Part shown: one piece after another, positions 1-8,884 of the stretch
Numbering within the stretch: position 1 is the first letter of the stretch
Layout: each line of letters starts with the position of its first letter
Assembly: GCF_003347495.1 (NCBI RefSeq)
Contig: NZ_QCXY01000004.1
Span: 248,001-312,000 of the forward strand
DNA length: 64,000 bases
Direction of reading: 5' to 3'
Origin: Pleomorphovibrio marinus
GTDB lineage: Bacteria; Bacteroidota; Bacteroidia; Cytophagales; Cyclobacteriaceae
Made by a program: the position numbers and the translations under genes
Notes under the pieces: model-generated
Seen by the model: only the letters and a program-made list of their open reading frames with translations
Databases searched by the model: none
What the model was told of the DNA's origin: nothing

Positions 1-114
1 AAAACATCCATTTAATTCGAAAACACATTGTTGTTTTCAAGATCCCCATCCTGACTGTTATTCATCTACTCTTTTATTTCTGATCAAAAACATCCTCGGT
101 TTCTTCCCCAAAAA

Positions 115-205
115 GACCACGGCAGTGGTCAAACCCCATTAGCCCCGGGCAACAGCCCGGTGGTCGTTTGAGCCCTACCCTCCATCCAAAACCACGGATG
201 TGGTT
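115..205. repeat. Three-hairpin intergenic element (family B)
   Basis: Three perfect 6-bp hairpins follow each other: GACCAC/GTGGTC (115-130), CCGGGC/GCCCGG (145-160) and AACCAC/GTGGTT (190-205), each with a 4-base loop. The style (GGGC/GCCC hairpins in non-coding DNA) resembles the hairpin-rich stretch at 35.45-35.76 kb. No gene is seen in 1-272. REP-like elements of this sort are common in Bacteroidota; membership of a defined family is inference. Confidence 0.45.
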
Positions 206-272
206 GAACTCCACTGTACATCTTCGCTATACTATTCATCATTTTATTATAGCTACTACCTTTCCTCGGAAA

Positions 273-785
273 TCAAACATCGTAAACCACCATTCCTTCC
301 AGGCTATTGCCCGGGTCTTGGTCCAATACCTTGACCAGAACTTTACGGTCGATTTTCTGCTCGGCCTTTTCTACCAAAAACTGCAGGTAATCGAAATTGA
401 TGGATTCCCCCACCAACACCAACTCTATCACTCCCGTGTCCCTGCCCTTGGCATAATCCCCCACAATAATGGCCTTTTTGACCGTGCCAAGATTCTTCAC
501 CACCTGCTCCAACAGGTGATCGAAACCCAAATACTTGGCCACAATGCTCTTTATTTCCTTAAACAGGGGATGTTCAAGATTGGCCGAGTAACTCTTGGTC
601 TTTCCCAGGGTCTGAGACACCAACAATCCCGCCTCACTAAGACGGTTGAGCTCCACCCTTACCGAATTGGTGGATTCCTTAAACTCTTCGGCCAATCCCC
701 TAAGATAACCCTGGTTGCCTTCCTTGGAAAAAAACTTTATCAAAAGTTTTACCCTCGTTTTTGAGGTAATCAATGAATCTAACAA
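273..785 (-). CDS. ArsR-type winged-helix regulator with nucleotidyltransferase-like C-terminal half
   Basis: A 170-residue protein. Residues about 5-75 form a winged helix-turn-helix with a recognition helix around STNSVRVELNRLSEAGLL. Residues about 100-165 contain VGDYAKGRDTGVIELVLVGE, which resembles the beta-strand region of minimal nucleotidyltransferase folds; I see no complete catalytic Asp pair, so it may be a ligand-binding relic. The only in-frame initiator after the upstream stop is TTG at 785; no ATG is available in the N-terminal half. Similar proteins in this phylum are annotated as ArsR-family regulators and often sit beside surface-polysaccharide loci, but any such locus would lie outside this window. 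No operon partner is visible. DNA-binding role is probable; targets are unknown. Confidence 0.7.
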   Translation of the reverse strand: MLDSLITSKTRVKLLIKFFSKEGNQGYLRGLAEEFKESTNSVRVELNRLSEAGLLVSQTLGKTKSYSANLEHPLFKEIKSIVAKYLGFDHLLEQVVKNLGTVKKAIIVGDYAKGRDTGVIELVLVGESINFDYLQFLVEKAEQKIDRKVLVKVLDQDPGNSLEGMVVYDV

Positions 786-1196
786 AATAAATCAGATAAA
801 AACGTGAATGGATGTCTATAAAAAAGTAGGCCATTGAATAAGCCATGAAATTTGAGGGCTGTTTAATTTTTGGTGTGAAATCCAAATTAACCTGTCCAAA
901 AATCAATTAACATTTTACCAACAACAAAGTGCTTTTGCCTTGTGATGGCTTCGCCGGGTAAGTCCCATTGATTTTGGGGGTTACGAGTAACAAATTTACT
1001 CGCAGAATGGAAATATCCAAACATTTTCTGTAAACAGGGGTGCTTTTTTTTCAGAGGATGTGCCACCAGCCAGCCCCCCGTTTCAACCATTGGCCATAAT
1101 CCAAATTCCATTATAGCCCAATTTTAAAATTATGTAGTAAATTGGGTGACCAATTGAAGAAAATCCAAAAAGTAAGGTTCTCAAATAACTAAAGAT
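786..1196. other. Intergenic, no gene recognised
   Basis: Divergent promoter space between the regulator (leftward) and the oxidoreductase at 1197 (rightward). Open frames here are short, with low-complexity or unnatural composition. I see no RNA gene, repeat or clear operator. Confidence 0.5.
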
Positions 1197-2240
1197 ATGT
1201 ACCCGGACATCAAAAGAAGAAAATTTTTAACAAAAACCGCATTGGCAGGCATGGGAATAGGGCTTGCTTCCCAGGCTCCCTCTTGGTCCGTTCCCCTGTT
1301 TAAGCAAGACTCCAAAAGAGTGGGCATAATAGGCCTGGACACCTCTCACAGCGTGGCATTTACTAAAGCCTTCAATGATGAAGATGCAGAAAAAGACTTG
1401 CGGGGATATAAAGTGGTAGCCGCCTATCCGCAGGGAAGCCGTGACATCAAGTCATCTGTGGATAGAATACCTGGATATATCGATGAAATGAAAAAGCTGG
1501 GCGTTCGGGTAGTGGGCTCAATTTCTGAACTCCTGGATTCCTGTGATTATGTTTTGTTGGAAACCAATGACGGCAGGCTCCACCTGGAACAGGGCCTTGA
1601 AGTATTCAGGGCGGGAAAACCTGTTTTTATCGACAAGCCCATTGCCGCTTCCCTGTCCCATGCAATAGCACTTTTCAAAGCCTCGGAGAAGTATAAGGTA
1701 CCCATGTTCTCCTCAAGCTCCCTGCGATACATGGAGAATGTGGTTGCGGTAAATAATGGTAAAATAGGGAAGGTAATGGGTGCGGACACCTTTAGTCCAG
1801 CAACCTTGGAACCCACTCACCCCGACCTTTTTTGGTATGGGGTACATGGAGTGGAAACCCTATTTGCAGTTATGGGAAAGGGTTGCCAGGAAGTAAAAAG
1901 ATTCTATGCCGAAGATATGGAAGTAGTAGTGGGAACCTGGGATGACCAAAGAATCGGCACCTTTCGTGGATCCCGGGAAGGCAAACATGGTTATGGGGGA
2001 ACGGCTTTTGGGACGGACGGCATGACGGACCTTGGCCCATACGGAGGTTATCGGCCACTTCTAGTGGAGATTGCTAAATTTTTTGATTCCGGAAAAGCCC
2101 CAATTGACCCGAAAGAAACCCTGGAAATATTTGCCTTTATGGAGGCCGCAGACGAGAGCAAACGCAAAAAAGGACAATCCATATCATTGCACAGTGTAAT
2201 GCAGAAAGCAGAAAAGGAAGCAGGGAAGATTGATTTGTGA
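1197..2240 (+). CDS. Tat-exported Gfo/Idh/MocA family oxidoreductase
   Basis: A 347-residue NAD(P)-dependent dehydrogenase-like protein. The N-terminus has a twin-arginine motif (RRKFLTK, residues 7-13) and a hydrophobic stretch ending near residue 30, so export by the Tat pathway is expected. A Rossmann start (VGIIGLDTSHS) follows at about residue 42, and the family's EKP signature appears as FIDKPIA. Such proteins act on sugars or cyclitols, often as keto-sugar intermediates in glycan breakdown. It begins a rightward run with a second Gfo/Idh/MocA protein and a symporter. Asp replaces the usual Glu in the EKP motif. Substrate cannot be read from the sequence. Confidence 0.85.
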   Translation: MYPDIKRRKFLTKTALAGMGIGLASQAPSWSVPLFKQDSKRVGIIGLDTSHSVAFTKAFNDEDAEKDLRGYKVVAAYPQGSRDIKSSVDRIPGYIDEMKKLGVRVVGSISELLDSCDYVLLETNDGRLHLEQGLEVFRAGKPVFIDKPIAASLSHAIALFKASEKYKVPMFSSSSLRYMENVVAVNNGKIGKVMGADTFSPATLEPTHPDLFWYGVHGVETLFAVMGKGCQEVKRFYAEDMEVVVGTWDDQRIGTFRGSREGKHGYGGTAFGTDGMTDLGPYGGYRPLLVEIAKFFDSGKAPIDPKETLEIFAFMEAADESKRKKGQSISLHSVMQKAEKEAGKIDL

Positions 2241-2390
2241 GTTTAGATTTATGATTTTAGATTTCAGATTTGCAAATTTTGGGATGGAGACGGCCTTTTT
2301 GAATGGCTTTATGGGGCGCAGAATGGATAGGTATAAGTACAAGTCAAAGGTTAGTGTGTTATTGGCTTTTGGCAAAACTATTTGAAAATA

Positions 2391-3770
2391 ATGGATAAGA
2401 GCTTAGAATCAACATCAAAGTTAAATATGGAAAATTCCAGGAGAAAATTTATAAAAAAAACCGCCCAAGGAACAGCCTTGGTGGGTATTGGGGGTATGAT
2501 CCCGGCTTTTAGTGCCAAAAGTTACGGTCGCATCATAGGTGCCAACGAAAGGATTAACGTAGCCTGCATGGGGGTGGTCTCCCGTGGAAACGCCGTAGGG
2601 CAGAACTTCGCCGGGCAAGACGACTGCGAGGTCATCTATAGCTGTGACGTGGACAGCCAAGCCTCCGCAAAATTCGTGGACAAAATACAGGAAATACAAG
2701 GTAAAAAACCCAAAGAACAAAAGGATGTAAGAAAAGTTCTTGAAGATCCCGATGTGGATGCCCTGGTAGTTACCAGTCCGGATCACTGGCACGCACCTGC
2801 TGCAATCATGGCTTGCCAGGCAGGAAAGCACGTGTACCTAGAAAAACCATGCAGCCATAACCCCAGGGAAGGGGAGCTGCTTATGGATACTGTAAAAAAA
2901 TACAAGAAGGTAATCCAGGTGGGGAACCAACGCAGGTCCTGGCCCAATGTGGTAGAAGCCATCAAGGAGGTTCACAATGGGGTGATAGGAAAGCCCTATA
3001 TGGTAAAGACTTGGTATGCCAACAACCGGGGTCCAATAGGACATGGCAAAAAAACTGCTGTGCCGGATTGGCTGGACTTCGACCTTTGGCAAGGCCCCGC
3101 TCCTAGGGAAGATTATAGGGATAACCTTATTCACTATAACTGGCACTGGTTCTGGAATTGGGGCACCGGAGAGGCACTCAACAACGGCACCCATATGGTT
3201 GACTTGGCCAGATGGGGGCTGCAAGTGGATTATCCCACCAAGGTAAGTTCCGCAGGGGGCAGGTACCGGTACCAGGACGATTGGGAAACACCCGATACAC
3301 AAGTGATCAATATGGAATTTGGGGATAAGGGTTTGATCACCTGGGAAGGAAGAAGCTGCAATGGAAAACACATCGAAGGAGGAGCCGTTGGCGTCCTCTT
3401 TTACGGGGAGGACGGAACCCTTTTGATAGAGGGAGGGAATTCCTACAAAATCTTCGACCTAAAAAACGAAACAGTAAAGGAGGTAAAAAATGACTTTGCC
3501 ATTGACCCCCAAAACAAAGTAAGCCCTGCTCAAGCTCTGGATGCCATCCATATCCAAAATTTCTTTGACGGAATAAAGGACGGTACCACGGTAAGGTCTG
3601 AGGTAGTGGGAGCTCACCAAAGTACCCTTTTGGTACAATTGGGTAATATTTCCCAAAGGGTGGGCAGGTCTTTGGATATTGACCCTGGCAATGGTAAAAT
3701 CAAAAATGACCCCAGAGCCATGGAACTTTGGTCCAGGGAATATGCCCCGGGCTGGGAGCCAAAAGTTTAA
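2391..3770 (+). CDS. Tat-exported Gfo/Idh/MocA family oxidoreductase
   Basis: A 459-residue protein from the ATG at 2391 (an upstream in-frame TTG at 2382 and a downstream ATG at 2430 are alternatives; the last lies just before the twin-arginine stretch NSRRKFIKK). A Tat signal is followed by a Rossmann fold beginning VACMGVVSRGNAVG, a canonical EKPCSHNPREGE nucleotide-site motif and an NGTHMVDLARWG catalytic-region motif. Large Gfo/Idh/MocA proteins of this type are abundant in Bacteroidota and handle periplasmic sugars. The 150-bp gap to the preceding gene contains repeated AGATTT runs and no clear terminator. The symporter follows 41 bp downstream, so the pair may oxidise a sugar that the symporter then imports; this is inference from order only. 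Confidence 0.87.
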   Translation: MDKSLESTSKLNMENSRRKFIKKTAQGTALVGIGGMIPAFSAKSYGRIIGANERINVACMGVVSRGNAVGQNFAGQDDCEVIYSCDVDSQASAKFVDKIQEIQGKKPKEQKDVRKVLEDPDVDALVVTSPDHWHAPAAIMACQAGKHVYLEKPCSHNPREGELLMDTVKKYKKVIQVGNQRRSWPNVVEAIKEVHNGVIGKPYMVKTWYANNRGPIGHGKKTAVPDWLDFDLWQGPAPREDYRDNLIHYNWHWFWNWGTGEALNNGTHMVDLARWGLQVDYPTKVSSAGGRYRYQDDWETPDTQVINMEFGDKGLITWEGRSCNGKHIEGGAVGVLFYGEDGTLLIEGGNSYKIFDLKNETVKEVKNDFAIDPQNKVSPAQALDAIHIQNFFDGIKDGTTVRSEVVGAHQSTLLVQLGNISQRVGRSLDIDPGNGKIKNDPRAMELWSREYAPGWEPKV

Positions 3771-3811
3771 TTTGACAATACACCCAAACACCGCTTTACT
3801 TTCACAGATAC

Positions 3812-5281
3812 ATGGATTTACATTCGCTTGACCTGTTGGTCATAGGCCTGTTTTTTTTATTGATGCTTTTTATTGGCATCTGGTCTTATTTTAAAAACCA
3901 AAATGCCGAGGATTACTTTGTGGCAGGCGGAAAGCTCCCATGGTGGCTGTCAGGAATCTCTCATCATGTATCCGGATATAGTGGGGCGGTGTTTGTTGCT
4001 TATGCAGGACTTGCCTACACCCATGGCTTTTCGGTATATGTGTGGTGGGCATTTACTATAGGGATCACCGTGGTAGTCAGTGCCAAGGTGTTTCCTGTGT
4101 TTTGGGTAAGGCTCAGGAAACGTTTCCAGATTCAGTCCCCCCTGGAGTTTTTGGAAACCAGGTATAACCTGGCCACACAGCAATTGATGGCCTGGAGCGG
4201 GGTATTGCTAAAGCTCTTTGATATTGGGGCAAAATGGGCGGCAATCGCCGTGTTGCTGAATGTGTTCACGGGTATTTCCCTGCCTGTAGGAATCTTGATT
4301 TCAGGGGGTATTTCACTGCTCTATATCACTTTTGGAGGGCTTTGGGCGGTGATCATTACGGATTTTGCCCAGTTTGTGGTACAAATAGTAGCGGGTATCG
4401 TTATGTTTGTGGTGGTAGCTGGAAGGCTAGGTGGATTGTCTTCCTTCTTCACCATTTGGGACCAACTCCCGGAAGGCAACAGCGATCCCTTTAACGAACC
4501 CTATACCGCTGGTTTTGCACTGGCATTCCTGTTTATCAACTTCCTTTCCTACAACGGGGGCCAATGGAACCTGGCTACACGATATATATCTTCCCCCTCT
4601 GAGCAGCAGGCCAGTAAAGCTGCACGATTATCGGGATTCCTCTATTTGGTCTGGCCGCTCATTCTCTTCTTCCCCATGTGGGCTGCACCGTTAATCCTTC
4701 CGGAAATGGAAGACCCTACCCAGTCCTACGGCATCCTTACCATGGAACTGCTGCCCATTGGGTTGATAGGCCTGGTCATTGCTTCCTTATTTGCCAACAC
4801 CATGTCCATGACCTCCTCGGATATCAACACCATTTCTGCGGTGATTACCAGGGATATCCTTCCGGCTGTGGCCAAAAAATTCAGGGACTCAAGAACCTCC
4901 TTGCTCACCGCCCGAATCACCACCTTTTTGTTCACCTTGGGTACCATTCTCATTGCACTTCAGTATGAGCAGTTCGGTGGGGTACTTGGGCTGATCATAA
5001 GTTGGTTTGGGGCACTTGTCGGGCCAATCGCAGTGCCTATGCTATTTGGGGTAATACCATGGTTCAGGTCATGCGGCCCCAAGGCAGCCATCAGTTCCAT
5101 CTTGGTAGGATTGCTGGCCTTCGTGATTACCAAAAACTTTGACCTAAACAGCCTTGCTCTAGAGGTAAGCCTCCCTGTGCTCAGTTCTACTATTACCTAT
5201 GTGCTGGTTGGCTTTATTGAAAGGGATACAGTTCCTGAAAAAGTAAAGCAAATGCTGGCAGAAATTGCGGAGGAGAAATAA
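3812..5281 (+). CDS. Sodium:solute symporter (SSS family)
   Basis: A 489-residue polytopic membrane protein with about 13 hydrophobic segments. It opens with DLLVIGLFFLLMLFIGIWSY and the loop NAEDYFVAGGKLPWW, the region after TM1 typical of SSS transporters such as SGLT and PutP; GGLWAVIITDFAQF is another family signature. It should couple Na+ entry to uptake of a sugar, acid or similar solute. It follows two periplasmic sugar oxidoreductases by 41 bp and is probably co-transcribed with them. The next gene is convergent, 25 bp after the stop. Confidence 0.9.
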   Translation: MDLHSLDLLVIGLFFLLMLFIGIWSYFKNQNAEDYFVAGGKLPWWLSGISHHVSGYSGAVFVAYAGLAYTHGFSVYVWWAFTIGITVVVSAKVFPVFWVRLRKRFQIQSPLEFLETRYNLATQQLMAWSGVLLKLFDIGAKWAAIAVLLNVFTGISLPVGILISGGISLLYITFGGLWAVIITDFAQFVVQIVAGIVMFVVVAGRLGGLSSFFTIWDQLPEGNSDPFNEPYTAGFALAFLFINFLSYNGGQWNLATRYISSPSEQQASKAARLSGFLYLVWPLILFFPMWAAPLILPEMEDPTQSYGILTMELLPIGLIGLVIASLFANTMSMTSSDINTISAVITRDILPAVAKKFRDSRTSLLTARITTFLFTLGTILIALQYEQFGGVLGLIISWFGALVGPIAVPMLFGVIPWFRSCGPKAAISSILVGLLAFVITKNFDLNSLALEVSLPVLSSTITYVLVGFIERDTVPEKVKQMLAEIAEEK

Positions 5282-5306
5282 GATTTTGCCTTTCTCCTTT
5301 AATTTT

Positions 5307-6317
5307 CTATCTGCTCTGGTTGATATAAGCCTTCATAAGCAATAGGTATTTCCTAAGCTGATCCAAATTCGAGGCATTTTCCTCGCTGTTATTGCCTTCC
5401 TGCACTGCAAGCGCGTGAACCTTGGCCCTGATATTCGCCCGCAGGCATTTGTAATAAACAAAAATGGCTTCGTCTTCCTCTTTTTGGAAGGTTTTATTGT
5501 GCCTAATATACTCGGAAAGGAAAAGCCTGGAAAGTCGCTCCGCTTTAAAGCCTTCAAGATCCATGCACATAAAAGCCACCTCATAGAGCATGTCAATCCT
5601 CCTGAAACCATCATTGAATTCAATACAGTCGAAAATGACCGGTTTCTTGTGAAGAAAAACATTCCCACTATGCAGGTCCCCATGGATATCCCTGAAAAAG
5701 CCTTCGTCCATTCTTTCCTGAAAGCGTTTACCGTATTTTTGTAAAAAGGCATCACTCCATTTTATGGACTCGGGAATTATCCTCTGAAAATCAGGCTCAA
5801 GGTGCTGCTTTACTAACTCCTGAACGGATTGAAGGTCATTAAAGGTGTTTTTGGCTTTGGAAAGGATAAAAGAAGTGGTTATTTGTTCGGCCTCATGGTG
5901 AAATTGGGCCACCTCCAAGGCTAATAACCTTATATCACTTTCACTGACCTTTTGCTGTTCCAAGAGATAATCCATTCTGCTTTCGGAAGGTAAACGCTTC
6001 ATCCGTACCACATAGTCCTTTATCTCCCCCTTACTATCTCCGATTGCCCATCCATCTTCAACTAACCTTATGGGAAGCACGGATAGATATATGTCCGAAT
6101 ATCGGCTATTGAGTTTGATCTCACGCAAACAATACTTTTTCCGCAAAGCCAAAGTGGAAAAATCGAGGAAGCTCAACTTTACTGGTTTTTTGAGCTTAAA
6201 AACATCAGTACCGGAAAGAATAATCCAAGATATATGGGTTTCAATCAATTCCCCATTGAGCGTCCTGTCCTCAAAAACCCCTGATTGCGCCAATTTTTCT
6301 ACTTCACCCTTTTCCAT
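5307..6317 (-). CDS. Aminoglycoside-phosphotransferase-like kinase domain protein
   Basis: A 336-residue protein with the choline/aminoglycoside kinase fold. The catalytic loop reads HGDLHSGN and the metal-binding segment follows as PVIFDCIEFN, both intact. The N-terminal part (LSFLDFSTLALRKKYCLREI) matches the Bacteroidota and proteobacterial COG2187 group. In many bacteria this domain is fused to a P-loop ATPase domain; here the ATPase is a separate gene lying upstream and overlapping this one by 14 nt in another frame, which implies translational coupling. The physiological substrate is not known; antibiotic resistance should not be assumed. Confidence 0.8.
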   Translation of the reverse strand: MEKGEVEKLAQSGVFEDRTLNGELIETHISWIILSGTDVFKLKKPVKLSFLDFSTLALRKKYCLREIKLNSRYSDIYLSVLPIRLVEDGWAIGDSKGEIKDYVVRMKRLPSESRMDYLLEQQKVSESDIRLLALEVAQFHHEAEQITTSFILSKAKNTFNDLQSVQELVKQHLEPDFQRIIPESIKWSDAFLQKYGKRFQERMDEGFFRDIHGDLHSGNVFLHKKPVIFDCIEFNDGFRRIDMLYEVAFMCMDLEGFKAERLSRLFLSEYIRHNKTFQKEEDEAIFVYYKCLRANIRAKVHALAVQEGNNSEENASNLDQLRKYLLLMKAYINQSR

Positions 6318-6858
6318 GTTGCCTTTCTAGGTATTCCTTTGCTTGCTTCAGCATTTCCGAAATATTGTCATCCGTGGACTGTAGGGATAAATGAGGCTTT
6401 TCCACCTCTTCAAATTCCTGTTTCAACAGCCGATAAACCGAAAAGTCCGCCTCACTGTCTTTTCTTTTCTTACTTACCCTCTTTTTGGCCAGGGCTTCTT
6501 CTGTTTCTATCTTAATCAGATAAATAGGGCATGAAGCACTTCTTGAAAGGGAGATAAACATATCCCGGAATTGCTGAAGATGGAAAGTGGCATCCAGCAC
6601 TACCGATTTGCCATTCAGAATATGCCCTTGTGCCATTTTCGCCATTTCCCCATAGATATGGGTTTTTTCTTTCAGGCCATATTGTCCTGTATTACCCAGA
6701 GTTCTCCTTACTTCATCACTCCCAATATAGGCTGCTTCCAATGCCGTTGCCAATCTTGTAGCAAAATAACTCTTACCACTCCCGGGCAGGCCTATCACCA
6801 TTACCATAAAGGATTTTTTACTGGAATGGGGTTCAGTTGAAGACAAGGTCTGCTGCAT
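6304..6858 (-). CDS. P-loop ATPase/kinase (COG0645-like)
   Basis: A 184-residue predicted small-molecule kinase. A Walker A motif, GLPGSGKSYFATRLA, lies near residue 23 and the segment GKSVVLDATFHLQQFRD matches the Walker B/substrate region of the Zeta-toxin/APS-kinase-like COG0645 group. It overlaps the downstream phosphotransferase-like gene by 14 nt. The two domains commonly occur as one polypeptide, with the phosphotransferase first; here they are split and the ATPase comes first. Both catalytic signatures are intact, so this looks like a functional two-subunit arrangement. Confidence 0.8.
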   Translation of the reverse strand: MQQTLSSTEPHSSKKSFMVMVIGLPGSGKSYFATRLATALEAAYIGSDEVRRTLGNTGQYGLKEKTHIYGEMAKMAQGHILNGKSVVLDATFHLQQFRDMFISLSRSASCPIYLIKIETEEALAKKRVSKKRKDSEADFSVYRLLKQEFEEVEKPHLSLQSTDDNISEMLKQAKEYLERQHGKG

Positions 6859-6906
6859 ATTACAAAGAGGAATCGAAAATCACGCTTGAATTGACAATTT
6901 GGTTGC

Positions 6907-8871
6907 TTATTTTGGTTTTATTTCCATTTGGATTTCGTCACTGAGATCAGTGGGCAAATAGGTAAAAGCCAAACGGTATATTTTTTCCCCATGGTTACTG
7001 CTTAACCTAGGATCATCTATGGGAATGGGTTCCAAGGTGAATTTGAGTTGCTTTGGATTGTAGTTTAGCTCCAGGTCAGCATCCTTGGCTTTTATCAAAA
7101 TGGAACCCGGCTTGGATTCCTGGCATTCCAATCCCGTCATTAAGTGAAGCGAGGTATCACCATCTCGACTGTCCAATACAAAGTCATCTGAGATGGTGAC
7201 ACCCTTTCCTTTTTTCAATTTATAGGTACGAAGCCATTTCTTCACATTAGCTTCCTGTGGATAAGCTCTTGATATGTCGGTTTCAAAGGCATAGGTGTTT
7301 CCTCTCTTGGAAACCATGGTGTTCATTGCCTCAAATTGCCTTCCCGCCTTTTGGCCCATCCCATTTACCAAAGGGAGGTTATGAAAATTGGACTGCATGG
7401 TCCATATGGAATACCTGTCCCTACTAAAAGTCTCCCGGGTGTACGTCCCTACCCCCACATCCAGAAACACCGGATTTCCATTATAATACAGCATAAATGA
7501 GCCCACATCATTGTGGTTGTGCTGTTCGTTGTTGTTCCCTCCTTTGGCGGCAAGGTAAAACCCATCCGTAGTACCCTCCTTTTCCCTAGCGATAAAAGCT
7601 TCCAAATTTTCAAAATAGTGTGTCCCGATTAAAGGTTCATTGGCAGGGGTCTTCTCCCATTCCCTGAGGTAGAAGAGATTTAATAGTGCCTCCCCTATCC
7701 TGCTTTCCCGGATCAGTCCACCATGAGCCTGTTGAGCTAACAGAAAGGCTCCGAATTGCTGCATGGTTTCGTCCTCAATGGCTTTACCAAAACGGAAAAT
7801 TCTCCCTGCATTATGGTTAATTTTCAATTGAGAATCGGCAAAATTCAGATAGTAATTTCCCTCAGAAATATAGGCCCTGTAAATATACCGACCCATTTCA
7901 CGGACAATGGATTGATCATATATTGTCATCTCCCCCGAAGAATACATGTCCAGTACCTCTAGAAAATCAAACATCTTCCCTCCTGCGTGGGACCAATATC
8001 CAGGACCTTCACTACAAGCTCCGTCATCCGGATAAGAATTGATGAACAAGTCCACCGACTGCATTGCTTTATGGATTCCATCGAGTTTTCTTTGCTGGTC
8101 TTCCTCCATGAGTAATATGGTTACCAGCATGTTATAACTGCACCAAGGCGTCCAGTTATTCACCCTGCCTTCATCCCATCCCGTAATCCACCAGAAATCA
8201 TTTCTCTCATAATAGGGAATTAGTACCTTTTGGTAAATCTCATGTTTCAATCTTTTGGCAATTACCGGACTGACTTCATCAAAGGCATCCTTGAAAAAAT
8301 GATAAATCCATGCCAGATCAGCTCCTACATCACCCACTACCAAGTCAATAATAGGATCATCCAAATCAGGCACCACAGTGGTGGGATTACTGATGTTATC
8401 ATCAAACCCGTATAGGTAAAAGTGGGCAGAACTTCCCCAATAAGTCTGTTCACAAAGGGCAAAAACCCCGTTTATCAAGTCGTCTATAAACCGTCCCTTA
8501 CCTTCCAATAGCTCTGCCATTGCCAAGCTAAACAATGCTTTTTTACGCTGACTCATTACGGCGGCATCCTTGCTCCTATCCCCTGTCCTAGTAAACTCCA
8601 GGTACTGTGTTGCTTTAACGGTAGGCCATTCGAAGTCCAAAAAGGCTTCCCCTTGTTCTATGGCCTGCCGGCGGAGATCGGAGGGCAAAGCTTCCCAAGC
8701 ATCCCTTTCTAGATATCCGGGAAAGGGCTGCCATTCTCCTTTTTCTTCAATCACCGTGCTGATCATTTTCCTGGAAAAATTCGTACCCAGCAAATCTCTT
8801 TTAACCTGTGCATTCAATTCCACCGAAAACAAAAACAACAAGACTAGGACAATCCCTTTTAAATACATCAT
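6907..8871 (-). CDS. Secreted heparinase II/III-family polysaccharide lyase
   Basis: A 654-residue protein with a cleaved signal peptide (hydrophobic residues about 4-20, ending ELNAQ). An (alpha/alpha)-toroid lyase domain spans about 30-380 with SEGPGYWSHAGG at 287-298, the active-site segment of heparinase II-like lyases. The C-terminal beta-sandwich begins near 430 with HNHNDVGSF (451-459), D471 in FLDVG and H497 in FHNLPLVNG. H453 and D471 are 18 residues apart, as are two zinc ligands of Pedobacter heparinase II (408 and 426, from memory). It should cleave uronic-acid glycans such as alginate, glycosaminoglycans or related algal polymers by beta-elimination; the CAZy family (PL12, 15, 17, 21 and others) is not decided. 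The glycosidase-like gene lies 13 bp upstream in the same direction. Confidence 0.87.
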   Translation of the reverse strand: MMYLKGIVLVLLFLFSVELNAQVKRDLLGTNFSRKMISTVIEEKGEWQPFPGYLERDAWEALPSDLRRQAIEQGEAFLDFEWPTVKATQYLEFTRTGDRSKDAAVMSQRKKALFSLAMAELLEGKGRFIDDLINGVFALCEQTYWGSSAHFYLYGFDDNISNPTTVVPDLDDPIIDLVVGDVGADLAWIYHFFKDAFDEVSPVIAKRLKHEIYQKVLIPYYERNDFWWITGWDEGRVNNWTPWCSYNMLVTILLMEEDQQRKLDGIHKAMQSVDLFINSYPDDGACSEGPGYWSHAGGKMFDFLEVLDMYSSGEMTIYDQSIVREMGRYIYRAYISEGNYYLNFADSQLKINHNAGRIFRFGKAIEDETMQQFGAFLLAQQAHGGLIRESRIGEALLNLFYLREWEKTPANEPLIGTHYFENLEAFIAREKEGTTDGFYLAAKGGNNNEQHNHNDVGSFMLYYNGNPVFLDVGVGTYTRETFSRDRYSIWTMQSNFHNLPLVNGMGQKAGRQFEAMNTMVSKRGNTYAFETDISRAYPQEANVKKWLRTYKLKKGKGVTISDDFVLDSRDGDTSLHLMTGLECQESKPGSILIKAKDADLELNYNPKQLKFTLEPIPIDDPRLSSNHGEKIYRLAFTYLPTDLSDEIQMEIKPK

Positions 8872-8884
8872 GTCTTACCCTTTT

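Noticed and set aside
168-764. 198-codon open frame on + opposite the ArsR-like gene
   Set aside because: It is antisense to a recognisable winged-helix protein and its own sequence is low in natural domain features.
700-906. 68-codon minus frame overlapping the start of the regulator gene
   Set aside because: It overlaps the regulator in another frame and shows no domain; the regulator can start at TTG 785.
887-1111. 74-codon frame on minus in the 786-1196 gap
   Set aside because: No family resemblance, signal or binding site; composition looks like translated non-coding DNA.
5307-6317. Aminoglycoside resistance gene
   Set aside because: Motifs are shared by many small-molecule kinases, and the ATPase partner points to the COG2187/COG0645 housekeeping-type group, not to resistance enzymes.
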